A DNA stretch of 64,000 nucleotides. Origin: an archaeon (GTDB taxonomy: Archaea; Thermoplasmatota; Thermoplasmata; Methanomassiliicoccales; Methanomethylophilaceae). The stretch's first letter is position 1, and each line of letters starts with the position of its first letter. The notes below the pieces were generated by a model. It saw nothing but the letters and a program-made list of their open reading frames with translations. It did no database searches and was not told the origin of the DNA. The stretch spans positions 1 to 64,000 of the forward strand of contig JAKSHS010000004.1 of NCBI GenBank assembly GCA_024399275.1, read 5' to 3'. The position numbers and the translations under genes were made by a program. Below are positions 44,810 through 53,995 of the stretch, in pieces.

Positions 44810-46720
44810 GTGACGGCTATCAGACTTGGTAAGAATCACCTCAGATGGTGTTATCATTGCAACTTTCCCATTTTAGAATCAAAATTATGTCCAATTTGTG
44901 AAAATGATACGTATGAAGTGAAAGTTACACCACCTGGGGAAATTAGACCAGCATTTGATCACGACATCAATTTAATAAGAAAAATTGTGGACTCGCAATA
45001 TGGTGATGGGGTTGGTTTACTTATCATTCCTGAAAACCACGTGGTCTTACTTAATAAAATGCCATCACTAGATCGAATGGATGAAATAATTATCGATGGC
45101 AAGCCCATAGCATCAATGAGATTTGATCTTGGTAGAGGATGGGTGTTCATCAATCGTATGCAAAGTGCGATGAGGATGGCCCCCGCAATGAAGAAAGGAT
45201 ACGTTGTATGTGATTCTACTACTGTTGTATTCATACAAAACAGCAGGAATCTTATGGCGCCAGGAGTAATTTATACATCTCCAGACGTTAAAGAAGGCGA
45301 TGAGGTCGTTATTGTAACCCCCAATAGAAATGTTGTAGGCACTGGCATAGCAAAAATGTCAGCCACAGAAATGATAGAAGCAAGTCGTGGTGTAGCTGTC
45401 AAAACAAAATGGACAAAACCAGAAAAACTTGTTTTATCAGAAACATGCCACACATGGGATGAAGTCATTGAAGCAAATAAGAATGTAATTAAAAAGAGAG
45501 TTAGTGAAGCGACATCTTTTATCAGAAAGAACATTGAATCTGTAAATGTACCGGCAGTCGTATCGTTTTCAGGGGGAAAAGATAGTTTAGCTACACTCCT
45601 TCTTACCATTGACGCTGGGTACAATCTGCCCGTCTTGTTTATTAATACAGGGCTAGAATTTAATGAAACAGTAAAACACGTTAGAGAAGTTACCAAAAGA
45701 CACAATCTCAAACTCATTGAAGAAGCAGCATCAGCAGATGTATTTTTTAATAATTTGGCCCAATTTGGGCCTCCAGCTAAAGATTTTAGATGGTGTTGTA
45801 AAACCAATAAACTTAGCCCAACCGTAAAAGCAATAAACAAAAACTTTCCAAACGGAGTCCTTTCATTTATCGGACAAAGAAAGTACGAATCCGAATCAAG
45901 ACACAACAAACCTAGAATATGGAATAATCCATGGATCCCTGGACAAATAGGAGCATCTCCAATACAATCATGGAATTCAATTCATGTATGGATGTACCTC
46001 TTCTTGAAAAAAGAACCATACAACGTGTTATACACGCAAGGTCTTGATAGAATAGGGTGCTTTTTATGTCCCGCCTCTGACATCGCGGAATTTGATATCG
46101 CTTCAGGAAGATCTAGTAAGTACTCTCAGTGGAACAAATACCTGGATGATTATATAAAACTAAAAAATCTTCCAGAAGAATGGAAAGAGTACGGGCTTTG
46201 GAGATGGAAAAGAATACCCTCATCAGTAAAAGAGGAAGTGAATAGAATCTCTGGAAAAGATATCTTAAAATCAACAACACAAATAAATTCATCAGAAACA
46301 GATAACCTTTCCATAAACATACAGGAAGGGTATTCTCCTTGTGTAATAGGCTACAGCATTGAAGCTGCACTTTCAAGGTCAATAAACATAGATCGCCTTT
46401 CAAATTTTATGCACATATTGGGTAGAACCATTAAAAAAGACAGTGATGGCCAATGGGCATCCGTCAACTATATTACCATATACAAAGAGGGGGCCATAGT
46501 TTCTAAGGCCAATGTCAAAGATGATGCACGTCAAAATATCAATAAACTATTCAACCTTGTCATAAGATCCGAAAAATGTGTTGGTTGCGGTCTTTGTGTA
46601 TCTAGGTGCAAACAGAAAGCACTGTATATGAAAAACGGAAAAGTCGAAATCGAATATAGCAAATGCATAAGGTGTCAAGACTGCTTTGGGCCGTGCCCTG
46701 CGGTAAACTTCAATAAATAG
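44810..46720 (+). CDS. PAPS-reductase-like protein with zinc ribbon, PUA and ferredoxin domains
   Basis: 636 aa four-part fusion. The N-terminal ribbon is WCYHCNF...CPICEND (13-34). A PUA-like domain (about 100-200) is followed by the PP-loop ATPase SFSGGKDSLATL (about 249-260) with DFRWCCKTNKLSP and CFLCPA as the PAPS-reductase Cys sites. The C-terminal 2[4Fe-4S] ferredoxin has CVGCGLCVSRC and CIRCQDCFGPC. Known in archaea, function unsettled: sulfate assimilation or RNA/sulfur transfer (PUA suggests RNA). No sulfate-assimilation genes are nearby. GTG start, leaderless. Confidence 0.85.
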   Translation: MTAIRLGKNHLRWCYHCNFPILESKLCPICENDTYEVKVTPPGEIRPAFDHDINLIRKIVDSQYGDGVGLLIIPENHVVLLNKMPSLDRMDEIIIDGKPIASMRFDLGRGWVFINRMQSAMRMAPAMKKGYVVCDSTTVVFIQNSRNLMAPGVIYTSPDVKEGDEVVIVTPNRNVVGTGIAKMSATEMIEASRGVAVKTKWTKPEKLVLSETCHTWDEVIEANKNVIKKRVSEATSFIRKNIESVNVPAVVSFSGGKDSLATLLLTIDAGYNLPVLFINTGLEFNETVKHVREVTKRHNLKLIEEAASADVFFNNLAQFGPPAKDFRWCCKTNKLSPTVKAINKNFPNGVLSFIGQRKYESESRHNKPRIWNNPWIPGQIGASPIQSWNSIHVWMYLFLKKEPYNVLYTQGLDRIGCFLCPASDIAEFDIASGRSSKYSQWNKYLDDYIKLKNLPEEWKEYGLWRWKRIPSSVKEEVNRISGKDILKSTTQINSSETDNLSINIQEGYSPCVIGYSIEAALSRSINIDRLSNFMHILGRTIKKDSDGQWASVNYITIYKEGAIVSKANVKDDARQNINKLFNLVIRSEKCVGCGLCVSRCKQKALYMKNGKVEIEYSKCIRCQDCFGPCPAVNFNK

Positions 46721-46862
46721 CAAAACAACCGCGCGTTCTGCCTCAGTTTCTTAAATGATTTACAGAGCGTTAATCCTCTTGGCAATCTTATATCGCCTTC
46801 ATAACTTACATCCCAGCACCGGTATTATAAAAACATAACCTGAAAATCATCAAAATAACATT

Positions 46863-47513
46863 TCATACAGAATGAAAGCCTCTTTTGACCCAATTCAAGA
46901 TAGATTCCGTCACGTACCTCAAACTTTCAATAAACCCACAATTCGAACTAAAAGCCCTCACTTGTCTGTCCTTGATAGCTTGGATGACATCTTGCCATGT
47001 CTTACAGCTATCTGGAATCACCAGATATCCCTCACCAATCGACGTACATCTGTGAGCATCACTACCCGCCGTAATAACTTTTCCAAAACTTTCCGCAAAC
47101 TTTTTTGACTTTAAATTAGCACCCTTTGTCGATCTTGCATTAAGCGCTTCCACACCATCGAATTCCGGTATAATATTTTTCTCTCCAAGTCCGGTCCTTA
47201 TTCTGTAAGGATGTGCTGCAATCGCTATCCCGCCAGCCTCGTGAATTGCATTAATAGTGTCTATCACCGACATCCGATCATTAACTTTCTTATTAATCCC
47301 ATATGCGAGAATATGTCCTGAACTAGAAGATATCTCCTCCGCTGGAACAATAATAATATCGCTACTTTTGATCCTAAAAAACGCCTCGAAGCTATTATGA
47401 TCGGTGATCGCCACACAGCCAAGGCCGCAATCTGCAGCCCTAGCCAATATGGCCTCAGGTGTCTGCCACCCATCATCTGAATATGTCGAATGAATATGCA
47501 AATCTGCCTTCAT
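46863..47513 (-). CDS. PHP domain phosphoesterase
   Basis: 216 aa. The metal ligands are DLHIHSTYSDDG (about 4-15), ITDHNS (about 36-41), AAHPYR (about 99-104) and GSDAHRC (about 150-156). It is the polymerase/histidinol-phosphatase fold; likely substrates are 3',5'-bisphosphates or nucleotide phosphates, unknown here. Its start overlaps the metG stop by 4 nt (47510-47513), so it is co-translated with methionyl-tRNA synthetase. Confidence 0.88.
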   Translation of the reverse strand: MKADLHIHSTYSDDGWQTPEAILARAADCGLGCVAITDHNSFEAFFRIKSSDIIIVPAEEISSSSGHILAYGINKKVNDRMSVIDTINAIHEAGGIAIAAHPYRIRTGLGEKNIIPEFDGVEALNARSTKGANLKSKKFAESFGKVITAGSDAHRCTSIGEGYLVIPDSCKTWQDVIQAIKDRQVRAFSSNCGFIESLRYVTESILNWVKRGFHSV

Positions 47514-49768
47514 CTTATATTCGCACCATTTATAAGTTCTCCATCAACCGTTACAAAACAGCCATCACCATCAGATAGAGCTATAACTTTACTCCCATCA
47601 ATAGCCACTGCGACATAGCATGGGGCGTTAACAGGTACCTCAACATCCATGCTATTGCCGTTAAGTTCGAACTTACCACCTTCAACGTGTACAACTTTAA
47701 GTGTCACCTTAGTAAAATCTTCATATCGAATTTCCGCAGAATTGTTTTCACAACCCGAGTTAATACTAGTTCCAACTGGGACGTTCCTCGACGGTTCAAG
47801 AAGAAGAACTGTAGACCCTCCAAGCTCCTCATCATCAGCAGCTAAAAGCATACCCTCCGATAAAATTCCCCGAAGTTTCGACGGTTTAAGATTACATAAA
47901 CAGAGAACTTTCTTTTCAAAAAGTTCCTCTTTTTTATAATATCGCTTAAGTCCCGCAACAATTGATCTTGGCTGTTCCTCACCAACATCGACTTTCATAT
48001 GATACAAGTTATCTGCACCAGAATGATCATCAATCCAAACTATTTGTCCAACCCTTATATCCAGTATTTTAAAATCGATAAGTGGAGTCACCTGCAATTT
48101 CGAATTTTCCCCATTCTTTTTTAATTCTGGTGTTTTTACCCCTTCAAAAAACTCAATTTTTCTGAAAACAGGCGTTGGTTTTGTCAAATGAAATTCTGTC
48201 GTTAATGGCCTTGTAATATTCGTAAATCCAACATCTCTAAGAGGCTCATCAATTCCCAGATAGCCCCATATCTTTTCTGATGCTTTTGGCATAAAGGGCC
48301 ACGACATAAGTACCAACGCTTTTACAAGCATAAGATTTGCGTTCATTACAGAGCCACATCTCTTTTTATCTGACTTAATAAGAATCCACGGTTTCATAGA
48401 ATCAAAGTATCTATTCCCGAATTTTGAAAGTTCCATAACAACTTTAATGGCCTTTTTAAAATCACACGAATCCATATACTTGCAGTACTCATCAAAAGTT
48501 TCCCTGATTTTATTAGCAATCTGTCCTAATTCATCCTCATCTGGCTCTGGAATAACTTCAAAATTTCTCTGAGTAAAACTTAGGCACCTGTGATAATAAT
48601 TTCCGAGGTTTGAAACAAGCTCGTTATTAATCTTTATTTGAAAATCTTCCCAGGTAAATTCCGAATCATGTGTGTCCGGCATCACAGATGAAAGGTAAAA
48701 TCTTATAACATCAGAATCGTGCTTCTTCAAGACAGTTGGCACATCGATAGCTCCTCCTCTACTCTTCGATAGTTTCCCACCATTAAACATGAGGTATTCG
48801 TTGGCCGGTATGTCGTACGGAAGATTCAACCCACCGTATCCCATAAGTATCGATGGCCAGATAATCGAATGAAACGGAATGTTATCTTTTCCCAGAAAAT
48901 AATAATGCTTAACTTTTGGATCTTTCCAAAAAGACTCCCAATAGTCAGGTTTTCCGATAATTCTTGAATACTCTTTAGAAGCGGAAAGATACCCTATCAC
49001 CGCGTCAAACCATACATAAATAACCTTTTTTTCCCATCCTTCGACAGGTACAGGAATTCCCCACTCCATGTCTCTCGTTACAGCCCTGTCATTCAAACCA
49101 TTCCTGAGCCAGTTAGACGTAAACGATATGACATTTGATCTCCACCATTTTTTCTCATCTAAATACTTCAGAAGTGGTTCACTGAACGCGCTAAGTTTAA
49201 AGAAATAATGTTCTGTCGGCCTAATCTCAGGCTCAATCCCACAATTAGTACATCGCGCCTTATCCAGCTCTCCAACCTCAAACATAGCACCGCACGAATC
49301 ACACTGATCCCCACGACATTTTTCTGCCCCACATTTTGGACAAACTCCCTCGATATATCTATCTGGAAGAAATTTCTCGCATTTCGTGCAAAAGTATTGA
49401 TCAGTTTTTTTAATGTAGAGGTATCCATTATCCAAAAGTGTGTTAAAAATATCATTGACCACACTTAGATGATTATCACTATGCGTTTTCGTAAATAAAG
49501 AAAATTCAATATCCATATCCTCGATCGCTTTTTTGTTAACTTCGTGATACCTGTCAGCTATAACACACGGCGAAACTCCCTCTCTATCAGCACTTACCGT
49601 AATGGGTGTGCCGTGCTGATCGGAACCTGATACCATCAGAACTTCATTCCCAAGAAGTTTATTGTACCTGCTAAAAATGTCGGGCGGAAGAATAGACCCG
49701 GCCAAGTGACCTAAATGTATAATACCATTCGCATAGGGCCACGCTGCGCATACTAATACCTTGGGCAT
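47510..49768 (-). CDS. metG: Methionyl-tRNA synthetase with C-terminal tRNA-binding domain
   Basis: About 752 aa class I synthetase. The HIGH motif is HLGH within WPYANGIIHLGH, and KMSKS is KLSKS (GGKLSKSRGGAI, about 324-335). A zinc knuckle region has four CXXC pairs at about 120-165. A Trbp111/EMAP-II-like domain (IDFKILDIRVGQI to LRGILSEGMLLA) lies near 590-680, followed by about 75 extra C-terminal residues. ATG 49768 fits the family; ATG 49810 adds 14. Forms an ATGA-type overlap with the PHP gene. Confidence 0.95.
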   Translation of the reverse strand: MPKVLVCAAWPYANGIIHLGHLAGSILPPDIFSRYNKLLGNEVLMVSGSDQHGTPITVSADREGVSPCVIADRYHEVNKKAIEDMDIEFSLFTKTHSDNHLSVVNDIFNTLLDNGYLYIKKTDQYFCTKCEKFLPDRYIEGVCPKCGAEKCRGDQCDSCGAMFEVGELDKARCTNCGIEPEIRPTEHYFFKLSAFSEPLLKYLDEKKWWRSNVISFTSNWLRNGLNDRAVTRDMEWGIPVPVEGWEKKVIYVWFDAVIGYLSASKEYSRIIGKPDYWESFWKDPKVKHYYFLGKDNIPFHSIIWPSILMGYGGLNLPYDIPANEYLMFNGGKLSKSRGGAIDVPTVLKKHDSDVIRFYLSSVMPDTHDSEFTWEDFQIKINNELVSNLGNYYHRCLSFTQRNFEVIPEPDEDELGQIANKIRETFDEYCKYMDSCDFKKAIKVVMELSKFGNRYFDSMKPWILIKSDKKRCGSVMNANLMLVKALVLMSWPFMPKASEKIWGYLGIDEPLRDVGFTNITRPLTTEFHLTKPTPVFRKIEFFEGVKTPELKKNGENSKLQVTPLIDFKILDIRVGQIVWIDDHSGADNLYHMKVDVGEEQPRSIVAGLKRYYKKEELFEKKVLCLCNLKPSKLRGILSEGMLLAADDEELGGSTVLLLEPSRNVPVGTSINSGCENNSAEIRYEDFTKVTLKVVHVEGGKFELNGNSMDVEVPVNAPCYVAVAIDGSKVIALSDGDGCFVTVDGELINGANIR

Positions 49769-50256
49769 GTAGGCATAACTGAAAAAGTCATATATATCCT
49801 CGCGGTGCACGGAAGGTCAGAATGAATGCAGGGCATTTTCTAGAGCTATTCTCTTTCATTAATCAAAATGTATATTATAATCAATCATAACTGCAGATAA
49901 AATGGGTAATAAAGACACATGCATGCCGTACTTCAATTTTAATAAAAAGCAAGCCATGCGAGTATTAGCATCATTTCCAAATCTACTATTGTATGTTTTG
50001 GAGTTAAGCGCACGAAGTACTAAAATACGAAATGCAGAAAGCCACGCGCGAAATTGTTTAAATGTTTACCAAACATCCAATTAGAATAACAAAAGTAATG
50101 TAAAGCGCTTTTCTAGTAACATCCAAACTTTTTTTTACCAAATCAAAAACCGTGAAAATTTAAGAAGTAGCAAATGAACTACGCTTACGCGCAAGCCTTA
50201 ACCCAATGACCTATAATCTTAGTAACAATAATAAGCACAAAAAATCATAGCTAATC
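49769..50256. other. Intergenic spacer
   Basis: About 490 bp between divergent metG and adk. It holds an inverted repeat ATGTTT-ACC-AAACAT at 50062-50076 and a TATA-like CCTATAATC at about 50211-50219 before adk. A 60-codon frame at 49902-50084 resembles no protein. Confidence 0.5.
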
Positions 50257-50889
50257 ATGAAGTCGAGAATTGTTCTCCTTGGTCCGCCAGGTGCTGGAAA
50301 GGGAACGCAAGCAGAGATTCTTGAAAAAGAGTTGGGCTTTACAAAACTTTCAACTGGGGATATGCTTCGCGAAGAAATCAGAAACAAAACTGAGCTTGGA
50401 GAAAAGGCTAAGATTTATGTAGAATCCGGTAACCTCGTGCCAGATGAAATCGTTATAGAAATGATAAAAAAGCGAATCAGAGACATTTCAGGAGCAATTC
50501 TTTTTGATGGATACCCAAGAACAGTTAAACAAGCAGATGCCCTCGCACACATTACTGACATTGATCTTGCAATCAATATCGATGTCAAGGACGAAGTCCT
50601 CATCAATAGAATCGCCAAAAGACTTATGTGCCCTAAATGTGGGGCAGTTTATCATTTGGTAAATAAACCGCCAAGGAAAGATTGGGTGTGCGATAAATGT
50701 AGCACAAATTTATATCAAAGAGACGACGATAGAGAGGAAACGGTAGTTAATAGATTAAAGGTATACCGCCAGAACACACTCCCTCTCATCAACTACTATA
50801 GTGAGAGAAATAAACTTGTCGTTATCGATGGAAACAAAGGCACCATTCACAATATCTTCGAAAGAATTAGAGTTGCACTCGAGAATTAA
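50257..50889 (+). CDS. adk: Adenylate kinase, bacterial-type with zinc LID
   Basis: 210 aa. The P-loop is GPPGAGKGTQ (about 8-17), the AMP site STGDMLREE, and the FDGYPRTVKQ motif follows. The LID has four cysteines, CPKCGAVY and CDKCSTN (about 126-150), which bind zinc. This is the long bacterial type rather than the archaeal AdkA, which suggests an old transfer. It interconverts ATP, AMP and ADP. Many archaea have adk in the secY operon; here it stands alone. Confidence 0.95.
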   Translation: MKSRIVLLGPPGAGKGTQAEILEKELGFTKLSTGDMLREEIRNKTELGEKAKIYVESGNLVPDEIVIEMIKKRIRDISGAILFDGYPRTVKQADALAHITDIDLAINIDVKDEVLINRIAKRLMCPKCGAVYHLVNKPPRKDWVCDKCSTNLYQRDDDREETVVNRLKVYRQNTLPLINYYSERNKLVVIDGNKGTIHNIFERIRVALEN

Positions 50890-51187
50890 AGGTCTCGAGT
50901 TCCATTTTTTAGTTACCACAAAGTTTAATAATACCTGACGCGACAACCAAATTGAACAAACGAAACCTCTCTCAAAAGTGATATACTTAATTCATCTCCC
51001 CTACCAGGTCATGACATATTTATCTAAACTATAAGCCAGTAACGTGACAAATTGCTCATGTGTAAATTTCATACGGCACTACTGTGCACGCCGTCACTCA
51101 AACTAGATAGTTAAAACATTTCTGAATAATAAACAATCAGACGTTGTCGAAATCTATTAAAACAAGATTAGTATAGCACACCGTAAC

Positions 51188-51260
51188 AGCCTCGTAGTGT
51201 AGTGGTCAATCATTCTGGACTCTGGATCCGGAGACTGCAGTTCGAATCTGCACGAGGCTA
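51188..51260 (+). tRNA. tRNA-Gln (CUG)
   Basis: The acceptor AGCCTCG pairs with CGAGGCT (51253-51259), discriminator A 51260. The anticodon stem-loop is CTGGA-CTCTGGA-TCCGG, anticodon CTG. The T arm includes TGCAG-TTCGAAT-CTGCA. Encoded without CCA or an intron. About 300 bp of spacer lie upstream with no gene seen. Confidence 0.93.
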
Positions 51261-51307
51261 CTGTGTCATTCTAACCGATTCAAGAGTAAGACGTGTATCC
51301 CCTAATT

Positions 51308-51883
51308 TCAGAATTCCGTTTTTACCCCACTGGCAATATCAGAAAAAAGCTCTGAACTCTCTTCTGGGCCTCTCACGATCAAAACATCATTAGCAAGAAT
51401 CAGAGCATTCTTATCCGGACCATACATAAATCTATCTCCACGCTTGATAGCCAGTACGTATGTTCCGCAACGACTTCCAAGATTAACTTCCCCAAGTGTC
51501 TTTCCTGCAATTATCGACCTATTGTTGATGACAACTCTCCCAATAGTAACTTCCGACTCCCTAATACTCATTTGTATAACAGGATGATCGCTTAACCCCT
51601 TAAGAACTACGTCCGCTATAGACGCAGCCGCGTCTGCAATCTCCTCTGCTGCCATTTGTAACCTCAATATAACTGAAAATTTAGAAATTTCATCAGGTTG
51701 TTCCCTCCCGAGATTTATAATATGTTCCTGAATATCAGAACTAAACTCGTTCATTTTTCTCTCAAGAAATATAACCTCCTTTGCAATCTCTATGTCATTA
51801 TAGAGCAATGAAGCGTAAGCGAGATCTACCATAAATTCTGATGTATCTTTAAGTTCAAGAAGCATAGATTCAGTTTTATTCAT
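51308..51883 (-). CDS. PhoU-like/TrkA_C (RCK_C) domain protein, copy 1
   Basis: 191 aa. The N-terminal half is a PhoU-like helical bundle (FMVDLAYASLLYNDIEIAKEV, about 15-35, in two parts). The C-terminal half is a TrkA_C/RCK ligand-binding domain (AGKTLGEVNLGSRCGTYV, ILANDVLIVRGPEE). Such proteins regulate cation channels and transporters by binding ligands. ATG 51883 is preceded by AGGAGTGA; the 5' end overlaps the stop of the paralogue upstream by 8 nt. Confidence 0.85.
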   Translation of the reverse strand: MNKTESMLLELKDTSEFMVDLAYASLLYNDIEIAKEVIFLERKMNEFSSDIQEHIINLGREQPDEISKFSVILRLQMAAEEIADAAASIADVVLKGLSDHPVIQMSIRESEVTIGRVVINNRSIIAGKTLGEVNLGSRCGTYVLAIKRGDRFMYGPDKNALILANDVLIVRGPEESSELFSDIASGVKTEF

Positions 51884-52514
51884 CTTCACTCCTCTCGGCA
51901 TCTGGAAATTCCCATGGGCATTTTCCAGTCGTAAAGTCCTTTAAGCGAAGAAATCCCTCATCAAGGCCCCTAACCACAATGTCATCCCCCGCATGAACTT
52001 TAATTTCGTCATCCGGGTCATATATCCACCCACGACGATTCTTCAACGCAATAACTCTCGTCCCAGTACACGCCTCTATAGCCAATTGACCAAGGGTGTT
52101 GCCGACCATATCTGACCCTTCTGAAATCCGAATAATATCAAACTTCTCATCAGACTCGCAGAGTATATTTGTAATAAACGGCTTCTTCTCCGGTGGAAGA
52201 TTTATTAACTTAGCTATTTCCGCAGCTGATCTCGAAATCCTCTCAGCTGCAGACACAACTTGAAGAATACCTGAAAGCTGTTTTGCCTCTTCCATTGTTC
52301 TAGCTGCAAGAAGCATTTTGACTCTTATAGCGTACTCTAGACCTTCCATCTCTTCTTTCAGTTCGTCTACCTTTTTTGCCATGTCAAGGCTATCATACAT
52401 CAGTGAAGCGTAAGCAAGGTCCACAATAACTCCAGACTTATCCTTTATCTCCGTAAGAAGCTCTCGAACAGTCGTCTCATCTAATTCTGAGCATTCATCA
52501 CACGCGCCGCTCAT
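51876..52514 (-). CDS. PhoU-like/TrkA_C domain protein, copy 2
   Basis: About 212 aa and paralogous to the gene that follows it. It shares VDLAYASLMYDS (about 31-42), an EEMEGLEYAIR helix, and a TrkA_C domain with VGNTLGQLAIEACTGTRV and VHAGDDIVVRG. The N terminus has CDEC. ATG 52514 has GGAGG 10 nt upstream; ATG 52568 would add 18 residues. The two genes are co-translated, suggesting a heteromer. Divergent from the MgtE-like transporter, which is the probable target. Confidence 0.85.
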   Translation of the reverse strand: MSGACDECSELDETTVRELLTEIKDKSGVIVDLAYASLMYDSLDMAKKVDELKEEMEGLEYAIRVKMLLAARTMEEAKQLSGILQVVSAAERISRSAAEIAKLINLPPEKKPFITNILCESDEKFDIIRISEGSDMVGNTLGQLAIEACTGTRVIALKNRRGWIYDPDDEIKVHAGDDIVVRGLDEGFLRLKDFTTGKCPWEFPDAERSEDE

Positions 52515-52733
52515 TAAGAAGCATCCTCCGCAGCGCTGCTCAGAAAGTCGCTGCCGTCCTCCGTACATCCGGAGTCAGCCAACAAAACAGTAACCTGCAT
52601 GGCTAACCTAACAGGAATACCAATCACTTTGACATATTTAAACTAATAAGTTCGACATTTCTTCCTTTCAGTTATATAGTAATGTTCACTTCCTGAACAC
52701 GGCAGAGACTAAAATGTCATGAGGTGATCTTTC

Positions 52734-53942
52734 ATGGGTTACAGGACTGAGACCGAAAATTTCTTCCAACGCAACAAATCAGTCTTAGTAATGGGGTTAA
52801 TAGCACTCACTATTGCTGTTTCTGCTGAAATTGTGGCCGGTCACGCCTTTGCCGATGCAATGAACGATAGAAGAAGTGGGATGGCAACTATTTTTTGCTG
52901 CTCTGCTGCTATGAAAGGATACATTTTTTGTGCTATGGGCAGTCGTCTCGGAACTTCAATGCATATAGGCACTTTTAGAGTATCTTTTGAAAAGGGAAGT
53001 GTTCTAAGATCCAATGTTGAAGCTGCAATGGTCCTAACTCTTGATTTTTCTATTCTGATAGGTGTCATTGGGTGGATCATTGCCAAAATACTTGCGACTG
53101 GCGAAGAAGGAGTTGAAGTTTATGTCTTTATTTCCATTGTTGGCGGTCTTCTTTCGGGAGCGATAGTAGTAATATTCAACATTCTTGTTGCGTACATTGG
53201 ACACGTAATGGACTGGAATGTTGACGACATTACAGTTCCAATCATTGCTGCTGTAGGAGACATCGTAACAATTATGATGATCCGTGTTGCAATGTTAGCC
53301 AATGAAGAAGTCAGCCATCTCTACACAGGTTTAACATGTTTAATTTTCTCAATTATTATGACCTACATCACCATCAAAATTATCAATGGCAAGATAGAAA
53401 ATGAAGCAAAAAGAATTGTCAAGCAGTCCTTTCCAGTACTTCTCGCCTGCATGATATTCGGAATTCTAGTAGGAGCAGTTATTGAGCGCGGGACAGAAGA
53501 CATAACCAATAAGTCAATTTTATACGTACTACTGCCCGCATTCCTCAACGAAGGAAACGCACTATCTGGTATGCTTACATCAAGATTCGGCTCGATGTTT
53601 CACTTAGGTATTCTAAAACCCACAAAAATACCATCGAAAAAAGTATGTGAAAATTTTATAGTGACGTGTTTGCTGGCAGCCATTTCGCTTCCATATATGG
53701 GGGTGATAGCCCTAGTAAATGTAACATGCACTATCTCATACGCGTCATTAATCCACATCATCCTCTTAGCCGGGTTTGTTGTCGTTGCGGCAGTAATTTT
53801 CTTGTCATATTACATTGCCGTGACTGCTATCAAATTTAAATTTGACCCAGATGACTGTTGCATTCCTGTGGCATCATCATTTATAGACGTGATTGCAACA
53901 ACATCCCTTATCATAATCTACTATATGATTGCCCACGAGTAA
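52734..53942 (+). CDS. MgtE/SLC41-like divalent cation transporter, membrane domain only
   Basis: 402 aa with about ten transmembrane segments in two related halves. Repeat 1 holds SRLGTSMHIGTF and repeat 2 SRFGSMFHLGIL. Each half ends with an acidic motif typical of MgtE pores (VDDITVPIIAAVGD, and PDDCCIPVASSFID). The cytosolic N and CBS domains of bacterial MgtE are absent, so gating may come from the two PhoU/TrkA_C proteins encoded divergently. GAGGTGAT stands 5 nt before ATG 52734. Mg2+ or a related ion is inferred. Confidence 0.85.
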   Translation: MGYRTETENFFQRNKSVLVMGLIALTIAVSAEIVAGHAFADAMNDRRSGMATIFCCSAAMKGYIFCAMGSRLGTSMHIGTFRVSFEKGSVLRSNVEAAMVLTLDFSILIGVIGWIIAKILATGEEGVEVYVFISIVGGLLSGAIVVIFNILVAYIGHVMDWNVDDITVPIIAAVGDIVTIMMIRVAMLANEEVSHLYTGLTCLIFSIIMTYITIKIINGKIENEAKRIVKQSFPVLLACMIFGILVGAVIERGTEDITNKSILYVLLPAFLNEGNALSGMLTSRFGSMFHLGILKPTKIPSKKVCENFIVTCLLAAISLPYMGVIALVNVTCTISYASLIHIILLAGFVVVAAVIFLSYYIAVTAIKFKFDPDDCCIPVASSFIDVIATTSLIIIYYMIAHE

Positions 53943-53995
53943 TTTCCTCCTCTTTTATATGCTCAAAGGGAATGCCCCTACAGGGGATGGCCCTG

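Noticed and set aside
49902-50084. 60-codon plus-strand frame between metG and adk
   Set aside because: No family resemblance and no ribosome site; treated as random open frame.
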